From DATEOR01 sp963841425 (GTDB lineage: Bacteria; Actinomycetota; Thermoleophilia; Gaiellales; Gaiellaceae): a stretch of DNA of 64,000 nt. The position numbers and the translations under genes are program-made. A model generated the notes under the pieces. It saw nothing but the letters and a program-made list of their open reading frames with translations, was not told where the DNA came from and did not search any database. This document shows, one piece after another, positions 42,670 to 51,328 of this stretch. Each line of letters opens with the position of its first letter. Position 1 is the first letter of the stretch. The DNA lies in assembly GCA_963841425.1 (NCBI GenBank), contig CAWJCL010000002.1, positions 124,001 through 188,000 on the forward strand, read 5' to 3'.

Positions 42670-44337
42670 CTAGTGCGATCGGGCCGGCGACGGGGCTCCG
42701 CTTCCCCGCGCGAGCCTCTCTGCCGCGACGCCCTGGCCCGCGGCCCGCACGTCCGAGTGACCCGTGACAGCCGCGAGGAAGTGGCTCCGCTCGAGCGCGT
42801 AGACATCCGAGTCGACGACCGCCCGGACGGTGGCAGTTCGCGGGACGTCACCGAGCAACGCGATCTCTCCGAAATGATCGCCGGCGTGTGCGGAGACCTG
42901 TGCGTCCCCCGCCTGGATCTCGAACTCGCCGTCCTTGACGATGTAGAAGCGGTCTCCCGGGTCGTTCGCGCGGATGACGACGTCACCCGCAGGGACGGAT
43001 ATAGGAACGAGCGCCGTCGCGAGATGCTCCTTCGCCGCGAGGGAAAGAGGCGCGAACATCGGCACGTGGTCGATCATCGCCAGCTGTCCGGTGGGGCACG
43101 GCGCCGCGCGGTCGAGGGCGACGAGGCGGCTCCACGCGAGGAGCGCAAGCACCGGAAGGATCATGCCGACGACGACGAGCGCCGCCCGCGGGCCCAGGAG
43201 GCTGACGACGGCGGGTGCGAAAATCGACCCCAGCGCGACACCTCCCATCGCCAGGCCCCAGGTGGCCCCGAACACGCGGGTCAGCAACTCGTCCGGAACG
43301 ATCCGCTGGACGAGCGTGAAAGACGAAACGTCCACGATGCTGTTCGCCGCGCCCACGACGGCGAGAAGAAGCAGTGCGGTCACGAGAAAGGACGAGGGGG
43401 CCATGAGGGCGATCGGGAGACCCCAGAAGACGAGCGCCACGCCAAACGCGGCTGCCAGCCTCCGCCCGCCGAGCGTGAAGGCGCCGAGGGCCCCGAGCAG
43501 GCCGCCCACTCCCAGCGCTGCAGTCATGTAGCCGACGGCGCTCGCGTTCGCGTCAAGGACGCGAAACGCCGCGACGACGATCAGCACGTTGAGGCAGCCG
43601 CGAACGAAGGCCTGAGACGCGATGAGCCCGACCACCATGCGAGGTCCCGGCGAGCGCGCGAGAAACCCAATCCCCGCGACGAGGGCTTCGCGAGTGCTCT
43701 CGGTCCCTTCCGCGGGCGCCACCCGCAAGCGCCCTTCGACCCTTACGGAAGCGAAGAGAACCGCCGAGGCGAGGCACGCGCCGGCACCGGCGGCGAAGAC
43801 GACGCCCACGTCCGCGACCGCGACGAGCACCCCCGCGACGAGAGGCCCGATCAGGGTTCCAAGGGCCTCGATCGTCGACGTGGCGCCGTTCGAGCCGATC
43901 AGCTCCTGCGAGGTCCGCGCGAGCGAGGGCAGCACAGCCTGTAGCGCGGGTCGAACGAGGGTCGACGAGAGACCCACGACGGCCGAAAGCGCGAAGATCG
44001 CCGGCACGTTCGCGCCCATGAAGAAGGCGACAGCCGACCCGGCGAGAGCCGCCGCGCCGACCAGCGCGACCACGGCGAGAAACCGCTCGCGCCTGAAGTG
44101 GTCCCCGAACGAGGCGGCGAAGGGCGCGACGAGCGCGGCGGGCAGAAGGCGCACGAGCCCGGCGATCCCGACCGCAGCAGTCCCGCCCTGGTCGTAGGCG
44201 AAGACGCCGAGCGCGACGAAGTGCGCCCACTCGGCGGTGATCGCTGCCCCCCACGCGAGCTCGAGACGTCGGATGTTTCGGTTGCGAAAGACGGCAACGA
44301 GCCCGGCGAGCGCATGACCCACTCGGCTTACCCCCAC
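42670..44337 (-). CDS. MFS transporter with C-terminal cyclic-nucleotide-binding domain
   Basis: A 555-residue fusion. Residues 1-400 form about 12 MFS helices (FAASFGDHFRRERFLAVVAL holds the loop 2-3 motif). The rest is a canonical cyclic-nucleotide domain (VIRANDPGDRFYIVKDGEF, then cassette FGEIALLGDVPRTATVRAV with Glu and Arg). It suggests that transport is gated by cAMP or cGMP; the window carries three cyclases that might supply it. The start is GTG 44337, with GTG 44322 as an alternative; no clear ribosome site. Confidence 0.85.
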   Translation of the reverse strand: MGVSRVGHALAGLVAVFRNRNIRRLELAWGAAITAEWAHFVALGVFAYDQGGTAAVGIAGLVRLLPAALVAPFAASFGDHFRRERFLAVVALVGAAALAGSAVAFFMGANVPAIFALSAVVGLSSTLVRPALQAVLPSLARTSQELIGSNGATSTIEALGTLIGPLVAGVLVAVADVGVVFAAGAGACLASAVLFASVRVEGRLRVAPAEGTESTREALVAGIGFLARSPGPRMVVGLIASQAFVRGCLNVLIVVAAFRVLDANASAVGYMTAALGVGGLLGALGAFTLGGRRLAAAFGVALVFWGLPIALMAPSSFLVTALLLLAVVGAANSIVDVSSFTLVQRIVPDELLTRVFGATWGLAMGGVALGSIFAPAVVSLLGPRAALVVVGMILPVLALLAWSRLVALDRAAPCPTGQLAMIDHVPMFAPLSLAAKEHLATALVPISVPAGDVVIRANDPGDRFYIVKDGEFEIQAGDAQVSAHAGDHFGEIALLGDVPRTATVRAVVDSDVYALERSHFLAAVTGHSDVRAAGQGVAAERLARGSGAPSPARSH

Positions 44338-44378
44338 CCCCCGATTGAATCGCAGAAGCCGGCACCTAACAAGGCGGC

Positions 44379-44915
44379 CTACGCCACAGCGGCGAGCAAG
44401 ACGACGAGAGCGGCGAGCGCGACCAGGGGCACGAGGAGCGCCGCCACGAGGGTCGCGACGAGGAACGGGACGTTCAGGAGGGGCAGGAGCGGCGCGTGGG
44501 GCGCGAGCAGCTCACGAGCCGAGCGCACGAGCGTCGCGAGCCGCCACGTGCTCCCGGGCAGGCGCCGCCAGGCCGGCCGCTCGCGCGCCTTCGCGTCCTG
44601 CGCGATCGCCTGAAGTTCCGCCGCATGCTCGCGCGTCAGCCCCGGATAGTTCCGCAGCTTGTCCGGCAGCTCCACGACCTCCCCGAGGAAGACCGAGAAG
44701 GCGAACAGGACGGCCGCAGGCACCGCGAGCAGGATGGCGAGGACGGCAAGACCCGCCCATCCTTCCGAGTCGCCAGGGGTCCAGCGGACGAGGACGATGA
44801 GCGCGATCGCAGCCGCCGCCGCCAGCCCGATGAGCCCGAGCCTGCGCACTCCTCGGCTGACCCCGGCCGCGAGCGGCAGGATCCGAGCGAGGATGCCGAC
44901 AGCGTCCCGTCTCAT
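44379..44915 (-). CDS. Membrane protein of the dynamin-like GTPase operon
   Basis: A 178-residue protein with membrane helices at ~21-42 (LGLIGLAAAAAIALIVLVRW), ~50-75 and two at the C-terminus (VPFLVATLVAALLVPLVALA), with a cytoplasmic middle part (ELPDKLRNYPGLTREHAAEL). No known family. ATG 44915 overlaps the upstream GTPase stop (ATGA), so it is translated with the two GTPases and may serve as their membrane docking partner. Confidence 0.7.
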   Translation of the reverse strand: MRRDAVGILARILPLAAGVSRGVRRLGLIGLAAAAAIALIVLVRWTPGDSEGWAGLAVLAILLAVPAAVLFAFSVFLGEVVELPDKLRNYPGLTREHAAELQAIAQDAKARERPAWRRLPGSTWRLATLVRSARELLAPHAPLLPLLNVPFLVATLVAALLVPLVALAALVVLLAAVA

Positions 44916-46492
44916 CGGCGTCTGCGGTCCCGGCGGGCGCCCGCAACCGCCTCGCAAAGGCGTCGCTGGACGTCGAGCTCGGCTTCCACTGGGCCGACCA
45001 CGAGCTCGCGCCCGACGTCTTCGACCCGGCTTCGGAGTGAGCGAGCGGCCGCGCGGGCACGCCGTCGCGCACCACCGCCGTTCGTCAGGCGCGCGATGAA
45101 GGCCAGGGCGATGCCGGCAAGCGCGCCGCCGACGAGCAGCCAGGTCGGGATGGGAATGCCGTATGCCTCCGGAAGCGGGACGACGTCGTCCACGCGGACG
45201 TAGCCGAGCACCGCGAGGACGAAGAGCCAGAGGCCGCCCGCGAGGAGGGCGAGCGCAAAGACCTTCTGCAGGAAGGCTGCGGCGCTCCACCAGCGTGGGC
45301 GCGAGACAGAGAGGTTCGCGCCCGCCACCGCTCGGTCAAGACGGTCTGCGACCTCCGCGTCGCGCTCGGTGGCGGCGTCGCGGATGAGCCTTGGCCACGG
45401 ATCGCCAAGGCCCTCGGCGGCCCGATCGGCAAGGCGGCGCGCCGCGGTTGCCACCTGGGCGGTCTGGACGTCGGTCGGCCGCGGAAGCGACGTACGCATC
45501 TCCTCACGGGGCGCTTCCGGAAGACGGAGGCGCCGAAGAGGATCGGGACGCAGGCGGAGTGCCCAGCGGACGAACGGCCAGCCGGTTGCGAGAGCGCCCC
45601 GCCGCCGATGCGAGGCGTCGACCGCTCGCAGGACGGCAGGGACACTGGCCGCGTCCTCGAGCGCAGCAGTGAGACGGCGGCGATCCTCGCGTCGAACCCC
45701 GGCCGCGCTTCCCTCGCAGGCGTCGTCGAATGCCTCGACGGCGTCGTCCACGTCCGCGGCGAGCCGGGCGACCGCCGCATCCCGCGCGCGAACGCGCTCT
45801 GCGAGCAGACCCCGCAGGTCGTCGAGTCCCTCGCCGGTCTCGGCAGAGACGACAAGGAGCGGTGCGTCCCGCACGCCGTCGGCGGCGAGAAGACGTGCGA
45901 CGTCGGCCCGCCAGATGTCGAGGTCCTCCGCGGAAAGGAGATCGGCCTGGTTCAGGACGACCGCCATCGCCTCCCCGTGCGAGGCGAGCGGGCGCAGGTA
46001 CCGGTCGTGCAGCGCCGCGTCGGCGTACTTCTGCGGTTCCACGACCCAGGCGACGAGGTCGGCGAGCCCGACGACGCGGTCGACTTCGAGCCGGTGCGCG
46101 GCCTCGACCGAGTCGAAGTCGGGGAGGTCGAGAAGCACAAGGCCGTCGAGGCCGTCGGCGGCGAGCCGGTGGCGGCGCGGGATCTCGAGCCAGTCGAGCA
46201 GCGGATCCGCGCCGTCACCCCAGACGGCAGCCTGGCCGGCTGACGTCGTCGGGCGGCGGCGGCCGACAGCCGCCAGCGGCTCCCCGGCGAGTGCGTTGAA
46301 GAGCTGCGATTTCCCGGCGCCGGTCGGGCCGGCGAGAGCCACGACCGTCGACTCGAGCCCGAGGCCCAGCCGCGTCCCCGCCTGCGCGACGACCGCGCGG
46401 GCCCGCTCGACGGTGTCCTCGTCGAGCCGCCCCTCCGCAAGTTCGGCAGCCTCGCCGAGCCCGGCGAGTCGGTGGTCGAGAATCCCCTTCAT
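44912..46492 (-). CDS. Dynamin-like GTPase with C-terminal membrane helices
   Basis: A 526-residue GTPase. G1 is AGPTGAGKSQLFNALAG, G2 PTTSAGQAAVW (Thr), G3 DLPDFDSV, G4 NQAD. Helical middle and stalk-like parts follow, then two membrane helices at ~405-460 (KVFALALLAGGLWLFVLAVL; TWLLVGGALAGIALAFIARL). It resembles paired bacterial dynamin-like proteins that remodel or mend membranes. ATG 46492 overlaps the first GTPase stop (ATGA). Confidence 0.82.
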   Translation of the reverse strand: MKGILDHRLAGLGEAAELAEGRLDEDTVERARAVVAQAGTRLGLGLESTVVALAGPTGAGKSQLFNALAGEPLAAVGRRRPTTSAGQAAVWGDGADPLLDWLEIPRRHRLAADGLDGLVLLDLPDFDSVEAAHRLEVDRVVGLADLVAWVVEPQKYADAALHDRYLRPLASHGEAMAVVLNQADLLSAEDLDIWRADVARLLAADGVRDAPLLVVSAETGEGLDDLRGLLAERVRARDAAVARLAADVDDAVEAFDDACEGSAAGVRREDRRRLTAALEDAASVPAVLRAVDASHRRRGALATGWPFVRWALRLRPDPLRRLRLPEAPREEMRTSLPRPTDVQTAQVATAARRLADRAAEGLGDPWPRLIRDAATERDAEVADRLDRAVAGANLSVSRPRWWSAAAFLQKVFALALLAGGLWLFVLAVLGYVRVDDVVPLPEAYGIPIPTWLLVGGALAGIALAFIARLTNGGGARRRARAAARSLRSRVEDVGRELVVGPVEAELDVQRRLCEAVAGARRDRRRR

Positions 46493-48168
46493 GCGGCCCG
46501 GCGGATCGACTCGACGGCCCCGTGAAGGCGGGCGAAGCTCTCGGCCTCCGGCGCGGACTCGTCGAGAAGCTCATCGAAGCGCGTGGCATCGTCACGCAGG
46601 AGGCGCTCGACCCGCGCAAAGAGATCCTCGCGGGCCTGCGCGGCAAGCGTGCGCACCGCCTGGTCGCCGAAGATCGCCTCGAGCACCTTCTGACTCAGCG
46701 CCGACGTGCCGCCGGCGACCACGACCTCGGCGCCGGTGAGACCGCCGGTATGGGCGAAGACGGCGAGCATGACGGTCAGCCCGGCCCCGTTGACTCCGAG
46801 CGACGCGAGGCGCGCCGTCGCTCGCTTCGAGGCGCCTTCCTCCCGGACGAGATCGAAGACGACGCCCTGCCAGGCCCGCACCTCGGCCTCGGTGGCGGCC
46901 TCGAGCTCCGCGGAGGCACGATCGAGACCCGTGGCCTCCGCGAGCAATGCTTGTCCGGCGAGGCGCTCGCGCCAGGCCCGCGCCGTCCGCTCGGCAGCCC
47001 GCTCGGCCGCGGCACGGACGACGGCCTCGACACGGTTTTCGACCGCTTCGCGCAGGTCGCCGTCGTCTGCCGGCTTGCCGCTGATCAGGCTCTTGAGCCG
47101 GTCGCGGGCCCAGCCGACCCGCGACTCGAGGCTGCGCATCACATCTCCGGTTCCGATCACCTCGTGCCAGCGGGCGAGCACTTCGCCGCGGAGCAGCGAG
47201 CCGCTCCGCAACGCCGCCTCGACCTCGTGCCCCGCCGCGGCGTACGCGGCGTCCACCTCGGCGCGCAGCTCGGCTGCGGCCGAGAGCTGCTGAACGACCG
47301 CCGCTTCGACCACCGCGGACCGAGCCGGAAGGCTCGCGAGCGCACCCCGAAGCGTCCGGCGCACGAGCGCCGCGCGCGCCTGAGCATCGGCGGCGAGATC
47401 GTCGAGCCACGCGCGGACGGGCGCGAGAGCAGGCACGGGAATGAGACCCTCCGCAAGAGGAACCTCCGGCACGACGAGCACCTCCGCCTCGGGCAGGCCT
47501 TCGCCTTCGAGCATCTGCCGCAGGTGCGCGGGCACCTCGCGACCGGCGTCCTCCGGCACGCGGTTGAGAACGAGCGAGAGCGCCGTCCCGCGGTCGCGCG
47601 CCGCACGGAGGAATTCCCAGGGCACCGCGTCGGCGTAGCGGGCCGCGGTCGTGACGAAGAGCCATCCGTCTGCGGCGGCGAGGAGCTGGTTGGCGAGTGC
47701 GCGGTTCTCGGCGAGGACGGAGTCGATGTCAGGTGAGTCGAGGAGGGCGAGCCCCTGTGGAAGCGAGTCCGTCGGCGCGAGCTGCAGTGTCCCCGGCTGC
47801 GCATCACCGCCACTCGCCCGGGGCAAGCCGGGGAGCACCCGTGTACTTTGAAACCACTCCAGGTCGTCCGGATGGAAGGCCAGTACCGGCGCGCGCGTCG
47901 TCGGGCGCAGCACGCCTGCCGGGCTCACCACCGACCCGACGAGGCTGTTCAGGAGCGTCGACTTGCCGGCCCCGGTCGAGCCGCCGACGACGATGAGCGC
48001 CGGCGCATCCATCTGCGCGAGCCGCGGGAGGAGATAGTCGTCCACCTGGGCGACGAGGTCGTCCCGCGCCCGCCGTGCCTCGTCCGCTCCCGGCACCGGC
48101 AGCTCGAGGCGGACCGCGGCGAGGTCGTCCCGCAGGCGGCCGAGCTCGTTGGGCAGGTTGGCTCGCAT
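46489..48168 (-). CDS. Dynamin-like GTPase, first gene of the pair
   Basis: A 559-residue GTPase with G1 VVGGSTGAGKSTLLNSLVG, G2 PTTRAPV, G3 LLDSPDIDSV and G4 LNRVPED (degenerate). A long helical region follows, with one mildly hydrophobic stretch (LTVMLAVFAHTGGLTGAEVV) that may dip into the membrane. Paired unequal GTPases encoded head to tail, as here, are typical of bacterial dynamin-like systems acting as hetero-oligomers. ATG 48168 is the start; TAGCTA lies 7 nt upstream. Confidence 0.83.
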   Translation of the reverse strand: MRANLPNELGRLRDDLAAVRLELPVPGADEARRARDDLVAQVDDYLLPRLAQMDAPALIVVGGSTGAGKSTLLNSLVGSVVSPAGVLRPTTRAPVLAFHPDDLEWFQSTRVLPGLPRASGGDAQPGTLQLAPTDSLPQGLALLDSPDIDSVLAENRALANQLLAAADGWLFVTTAARYADAVPWEFLRAARDRGTALSLVLNRVPEDAGREVPAHLRQMLEGEGLPEAEVLVVPEVPLAEGLIPVPALAPVRAWLDDLAADAQARAALVRRTLRGALASLPARSAVVEAAVVQQLSAAAELRAEVDAAYAAAGHEVEAALRSGSLLRGEVLARWHEVIGTGDVMRSLESRVGWARDRLKSLISGKPADDGDLREAVENRVEAVVRAAAERAAERTARAWRERLAGQALLAEATGLDRASAELEAATEAEVRAWQGVVFDLVREEGASKRATARLASLGVNGAGLTVMLAVFAHTGGLTGAEVVVAGGTSALSQKVLEAIFGDQAVRTLAAQAREDLFARVERLLRDDATRFDELLDESAPEAESFARLHGAVESIRRAA

Positions 48169-48279
48169 GTCCGCTTAGCTACCCCCGAGAGCCAGCTCGT
48201 AGCGGCCCCGCAAGCCGCAGGATGCCAGCAATGTGCAGCCTTGACCCGCTCGGCCGTGAATGTGACAATCGGCACCCTG

Positions 48280-48522
48280 ATGCATGGCGCGACGCATACC
48301 GAGCCCGAAACGGCCCAGGCACCGGTCGAACTCGAAACGGACGAGACTTCGCTGGCCTGGCCCGAAGGCGACCCGCGCTGGCTGTTGATTCCGCATGCTG
48401 CCGGTTCGTCTGACGATTCGGAAGCCGAGAAACCGGACCCGGCCCAGGCGATCGAGGCGTTCAACCGGATGCTCGAGGACCGACAGCGGGAGCCCGCAAC
48501 GGAGGTGGGAACCCGCCGGTAA
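48280..48522 (+). CDS. Small acidic hypothetical protein
   Basis: An 80-residue acidic protein (MHGATHTEPETAQAP, LAWPEGDPRWLLIPHA, NRMLEDRQREPA). No domain is recognised. GTG 48256 could add eight residues. It precedes the lamin-tail/lectin gene by 59 nt. Coding is inferred from codon pattern only, so treat it as possible rather than sure. Confidence 0.45.
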   Translation: MHGATHTEPETAQAPVELETDETSLAWPEGDPRWLLIPHAAGSSDDSEAEKPDPAQAIEAFNRMLEDRQREPATEVGTRR

Positions 48523-48581
48523 GAGCAGCTGCTCCGGAGTCTGCGGCTCACTCCGTCCATTCCGATCAGGAGGCGAGACGC

Positions 48582-50799
48582 ATGGCTTGTCCGAAACTGC
48601 AGCTGACTGACGAGGTCTTCGGGCCACCGCTTCTCCCTGCCGCAGGAATCGCCGTCAGAGGCGAGTGGGTCGACCTCGTACGGCAAGACGGCGTCGAGAA
48701 GTCTACGGACGTCACGGGCGTGACCGTCCGGGTCACGGAGTCGAACGCGCAAGGCAATATCGAGGTCGCGACCACTGTCGGCGGTGTCGTGAAGAGGAAG
48801 GTGCTCGGCTGGTCGAGCGGTTCGGTCGACGAGCTCGTCGCGAGCCGCTTCCCCAACGCCGACTATCTCGTCGTCCGACACGTCGCCGGTGCCCCCGGCG
48901 GAGAGCACGTCTGGACGTTTGTCGTCTTCGATCTCAGCGCCGCCGGGGCCAGCAGTGGTTCCAACCCGATCATGCTCGGGCCGTTCCACCTACCGGCGGG
49001 AGTGGTGCAGCTCCAGTTCTGCCCGGACCCCAGCGGCCGGCTGATTCTCCTCTGGAACGGGTATCCGACGAGTGCGATGGGAAGAATCGCGGCGGTCTAC
49101 AGGAGCGACATGGACGCGCCGTCGGCGGCGTACTCGCTGGTCGATGTGGACGCCCCCACTGCAACCGGCTACATCGCCTGCAAGGTCGAGACGACGCCCG
49201 CTCCGGGACTCTTCTCGCTCTACGATCACGCGAGCCTCGGTGCCGGGGTTCTCTCGCTTCCCGCCGCCCCGCTGCCCGCGCTCGCCAGCCAGCAGGCCCC
49301 GAGCCCGGGCCAGCTCAAGCTCAGCGGCCGCACACTCAACTTCGGCGCCACGCAGAGCACGTTGACCTTCGGCATCTCCAACCAGGGCGACGACCTGCTC
49401 GAGATCACGAGCATCACGAAGACGGGAGCCGGAATCTCCCTGTCCACGAACGTTCCGCTGCCAGTCTGTCTCAGGCGCGACGATGTGCTCTCGGTCTCCG
49501 TCACCCGTGCGACGACGGCTGCAGGCACCTCGACGATCACCGTCAACACCGCCCCCGCCTCACCCGCGGGCTCGAACACCGTCGCGGTCACTCTGGGCGC
49601 TCTGGTGTCGGACCCTCGGGCCAGTGTCACCCCGACGGCGCTGACCTGGAAGAAGGGCGAGACCGACAAGCGGCCCGTCATCGTCAGGAACACGGGCAAC
49701 GTGCCGCTCTCCATCGGGTTCGGGTCACCTCCCGGCTCGCCGTTCTCGGTGACGGGAGGCGGTCACACCACCGTCGCCCCGGGCGCGGCGGTCACCGCGA
49801 TGGTCGGCCCGCCGGCGACGTGCGCCGGCCAAGTCAACGGCTTGTTGACCATAAGCGCGGCTCCAAGCACCTCCGGAGGAACGACGGTCGCGCCGACAGC
49901 ACCGAAGGTCGCGGGCTTCCCCGTTCAGGTGCAGTTGCGGGGCTGCGTCCCCCTGGTGGTGAACGTGCCGCCGGGCTCGCTTCACATCCTGTCGATCCTG
50001 GCCGATGCCCCCGGCGACGACGTACACCCGGACGGCGAGTTCATCGAGATCGTCAACGCCACGAGTGGGCCGCTCGACCTGAACGGGTGCAAGATCCAGG
50101 ACCGGTTGATCAATCCTTCGGGCACCCCGGGAATCTTCGAGAACTTCTTCAGCCTTCGGAGCCAATGCGTTCGGAGCCGACTCGAGCCTTCCCGCCGGCC
50201 AGGTGATACGCGTCTACACGCGAGAGAAGGCGCCGGACGAGGTGAGTCCGAAGTGGTATCTCTACGCGGGGCGGAAAGCCGCGGTGTGGAACAACCGCGG
50301 CGACACGGGACGGATCGTCAACGAGAGCGGCGATACCGTCGCCGAGCTGACGTACGTCACGGCGCTGCCCGCGCCGGGCGCGGGCTTGCCCCCCGACACG
50401 ATCCATACACCGCCGCGGGCCCCCAGGCAGGCACTGGTTCGGCGTATGTACGTCAACCCGACGATCGAATGGAACAACGTCTTCGAAGTGGAGGACGGCG
50501 ATCTGGTCACGATCAGCGCGACCGGCCTCGCGAAGTTCGGGCTGTTCGACTTCGGAGGATCCGGGCCGGCCGGCGGCGCGCCGGCTCCGCTCGATGCGGG
50601 CTTTCCGCTCCCGGAAGCGCCGAAGTTCGGGCTGATCGGACGAATCGGCGAGGGCAAGATCTTCTTCGTCGGGAGCGGGGCGTCGATCCCCATCAACAGG
50701 CAATCCGTTCCGGTCATGCTGAAGCTCGGAACGAACGACGGCGAGCTCTGGGACAACAGCGGCGAGTTCGACTGCGTGGCGATTCTCTACCGGTCGTGA
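48582..50799 (+). CDS. Multidomain protein: Ig-like repeats, lamin-tail domain and LecA-like domain (frame-interrupted)
   Basis: About 739 residues. Residues 1-235 are an unrecognised beta-rich part. Two ASPM/Hydin-like Ig repeats follow (~245-335: KLSGRTLNFGATQSTLTFGI; ~345-450: SVTPTALTWKKGETDKRPVI). A lamin-tail domain spans ~465-600 (GEFIEIVNATSGPLDLNGC ... NNRGDTGRIVN). The last ~115 residues resemble the LecA/PA-IL galactose-binding fold (LIGRIGEGKIFFVGSG ... GTNDGELWDNSGEF). The frame shifts at about 50155-50160, inside the lamin-tail domain, and the second half reads on to TGA 50799. ATG 48582 has CAGGAGG 8 nt upstream. No signal peptide, which is odd for such domains. Confidence 0.8.
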
Positions 50800-50875
50800 C
50801 CTGACTGCCCGGCCGCGTGCACGCGCAGCGCTCTCGGCAGCTGACGAGTGCATCCCGTCCGGGCCCAGCGCTACG

Positions 50876-50935
50876 GTCGTCGTACGCGCAGTCGACGACG
50901 GCGGCGCGGGCAGGCGAGGACGCCTCGGTGGCATG
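50876..50935 (+). promoter_or_regulatory. Candidate structured leader before PII/amt
   Basis: Two stem-loops in a row: GTCGTCG/CGACGAC (50876-50882 with 50893-50899) and AGGCG/CGCCT with an AGGA loop (50912-50925), directly followed by a terminator-like hairpin. The row of hairpins 22 nt before the PII start looks like a leader that could attenuate the PII/amt operon, or a small RNA. Confidence 0.4.
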
Positions 50936-50954
50936 AGCCCCCGGGGCTTTTTTT
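50936..50954 (+). terminator. Rho-independent terminator with seven T
   Basis: AGCCC and GGGCT around a short loop, then a run of seven T (50948-50954). It is the only hairpin here with a T tract. It lies 137 nt after the lamin-tail gene and 22 nt before the PII gene, so it ends the former or attenuates the latter. Confidence 0.65.
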
Positions 50955-50975
50955 GTGGTCCGGAGAGGAGGGGCG

Positions 50976-51328
50976 GTGGTCAAGGTCGAGGCGGTGGTCA
51001 TCAGGGAGCGCGTCGAGACGGTCATCGACGCGGTCGAGGACGGAGGCGGGGCACGTCGGTGTGACCGTCCTCGAGGCGGTCGGTCACGGCCGGCAGCGGG
51101 GAATCACGCACGAGTACCGCGGCCGGGTCTTCGAGTCGCGCTTCCTGCCCGAAGGCGCTGCTCGTCTTCGTCGTCGAGGACGCGCGCGCGGAGGCCGTGG
51201 TCGAGGCGATCGCCGACGCGGCCCGAAGCGGTAACCCCGCCGGGGACGGCCTCGTCTGGACCGCTCCCATCCAGGACGTCACGCACAACCGAACGGGTGC
51301 GCGCCTGGAGGAGGTGGAGGCGAGATGA
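50976..51328 (+). CDS. glnB: PII nitrogen regulatory protein (frame-interrupted)
   Basis: PII signal protein, about 116 residues when two single G insertions are removed: one in the G run at 51048-51051, one at 51154-51155. Read across the frames: VVKVEAVVIRERVETVIDAV, then GHVGVTVLEAVGHGRQRG, the T-loop ITHEYRGRVFESRFLP, then ALLVFVVEDARAEAVVEAI and HNRTGARLEEVEAR. The corrected length fits the family (~112). The T-loop has Tyr at position 46 but Phe where Tyr51, the uridylylation/adenylylation site, is usual. It probably blocks Amt in response to 2-oxoglutarate and ATP/ADP. GTG 50976 follows GGAGAGGAGGGG. The stop overlaps amt (ATGA). Confidence 0.85.
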
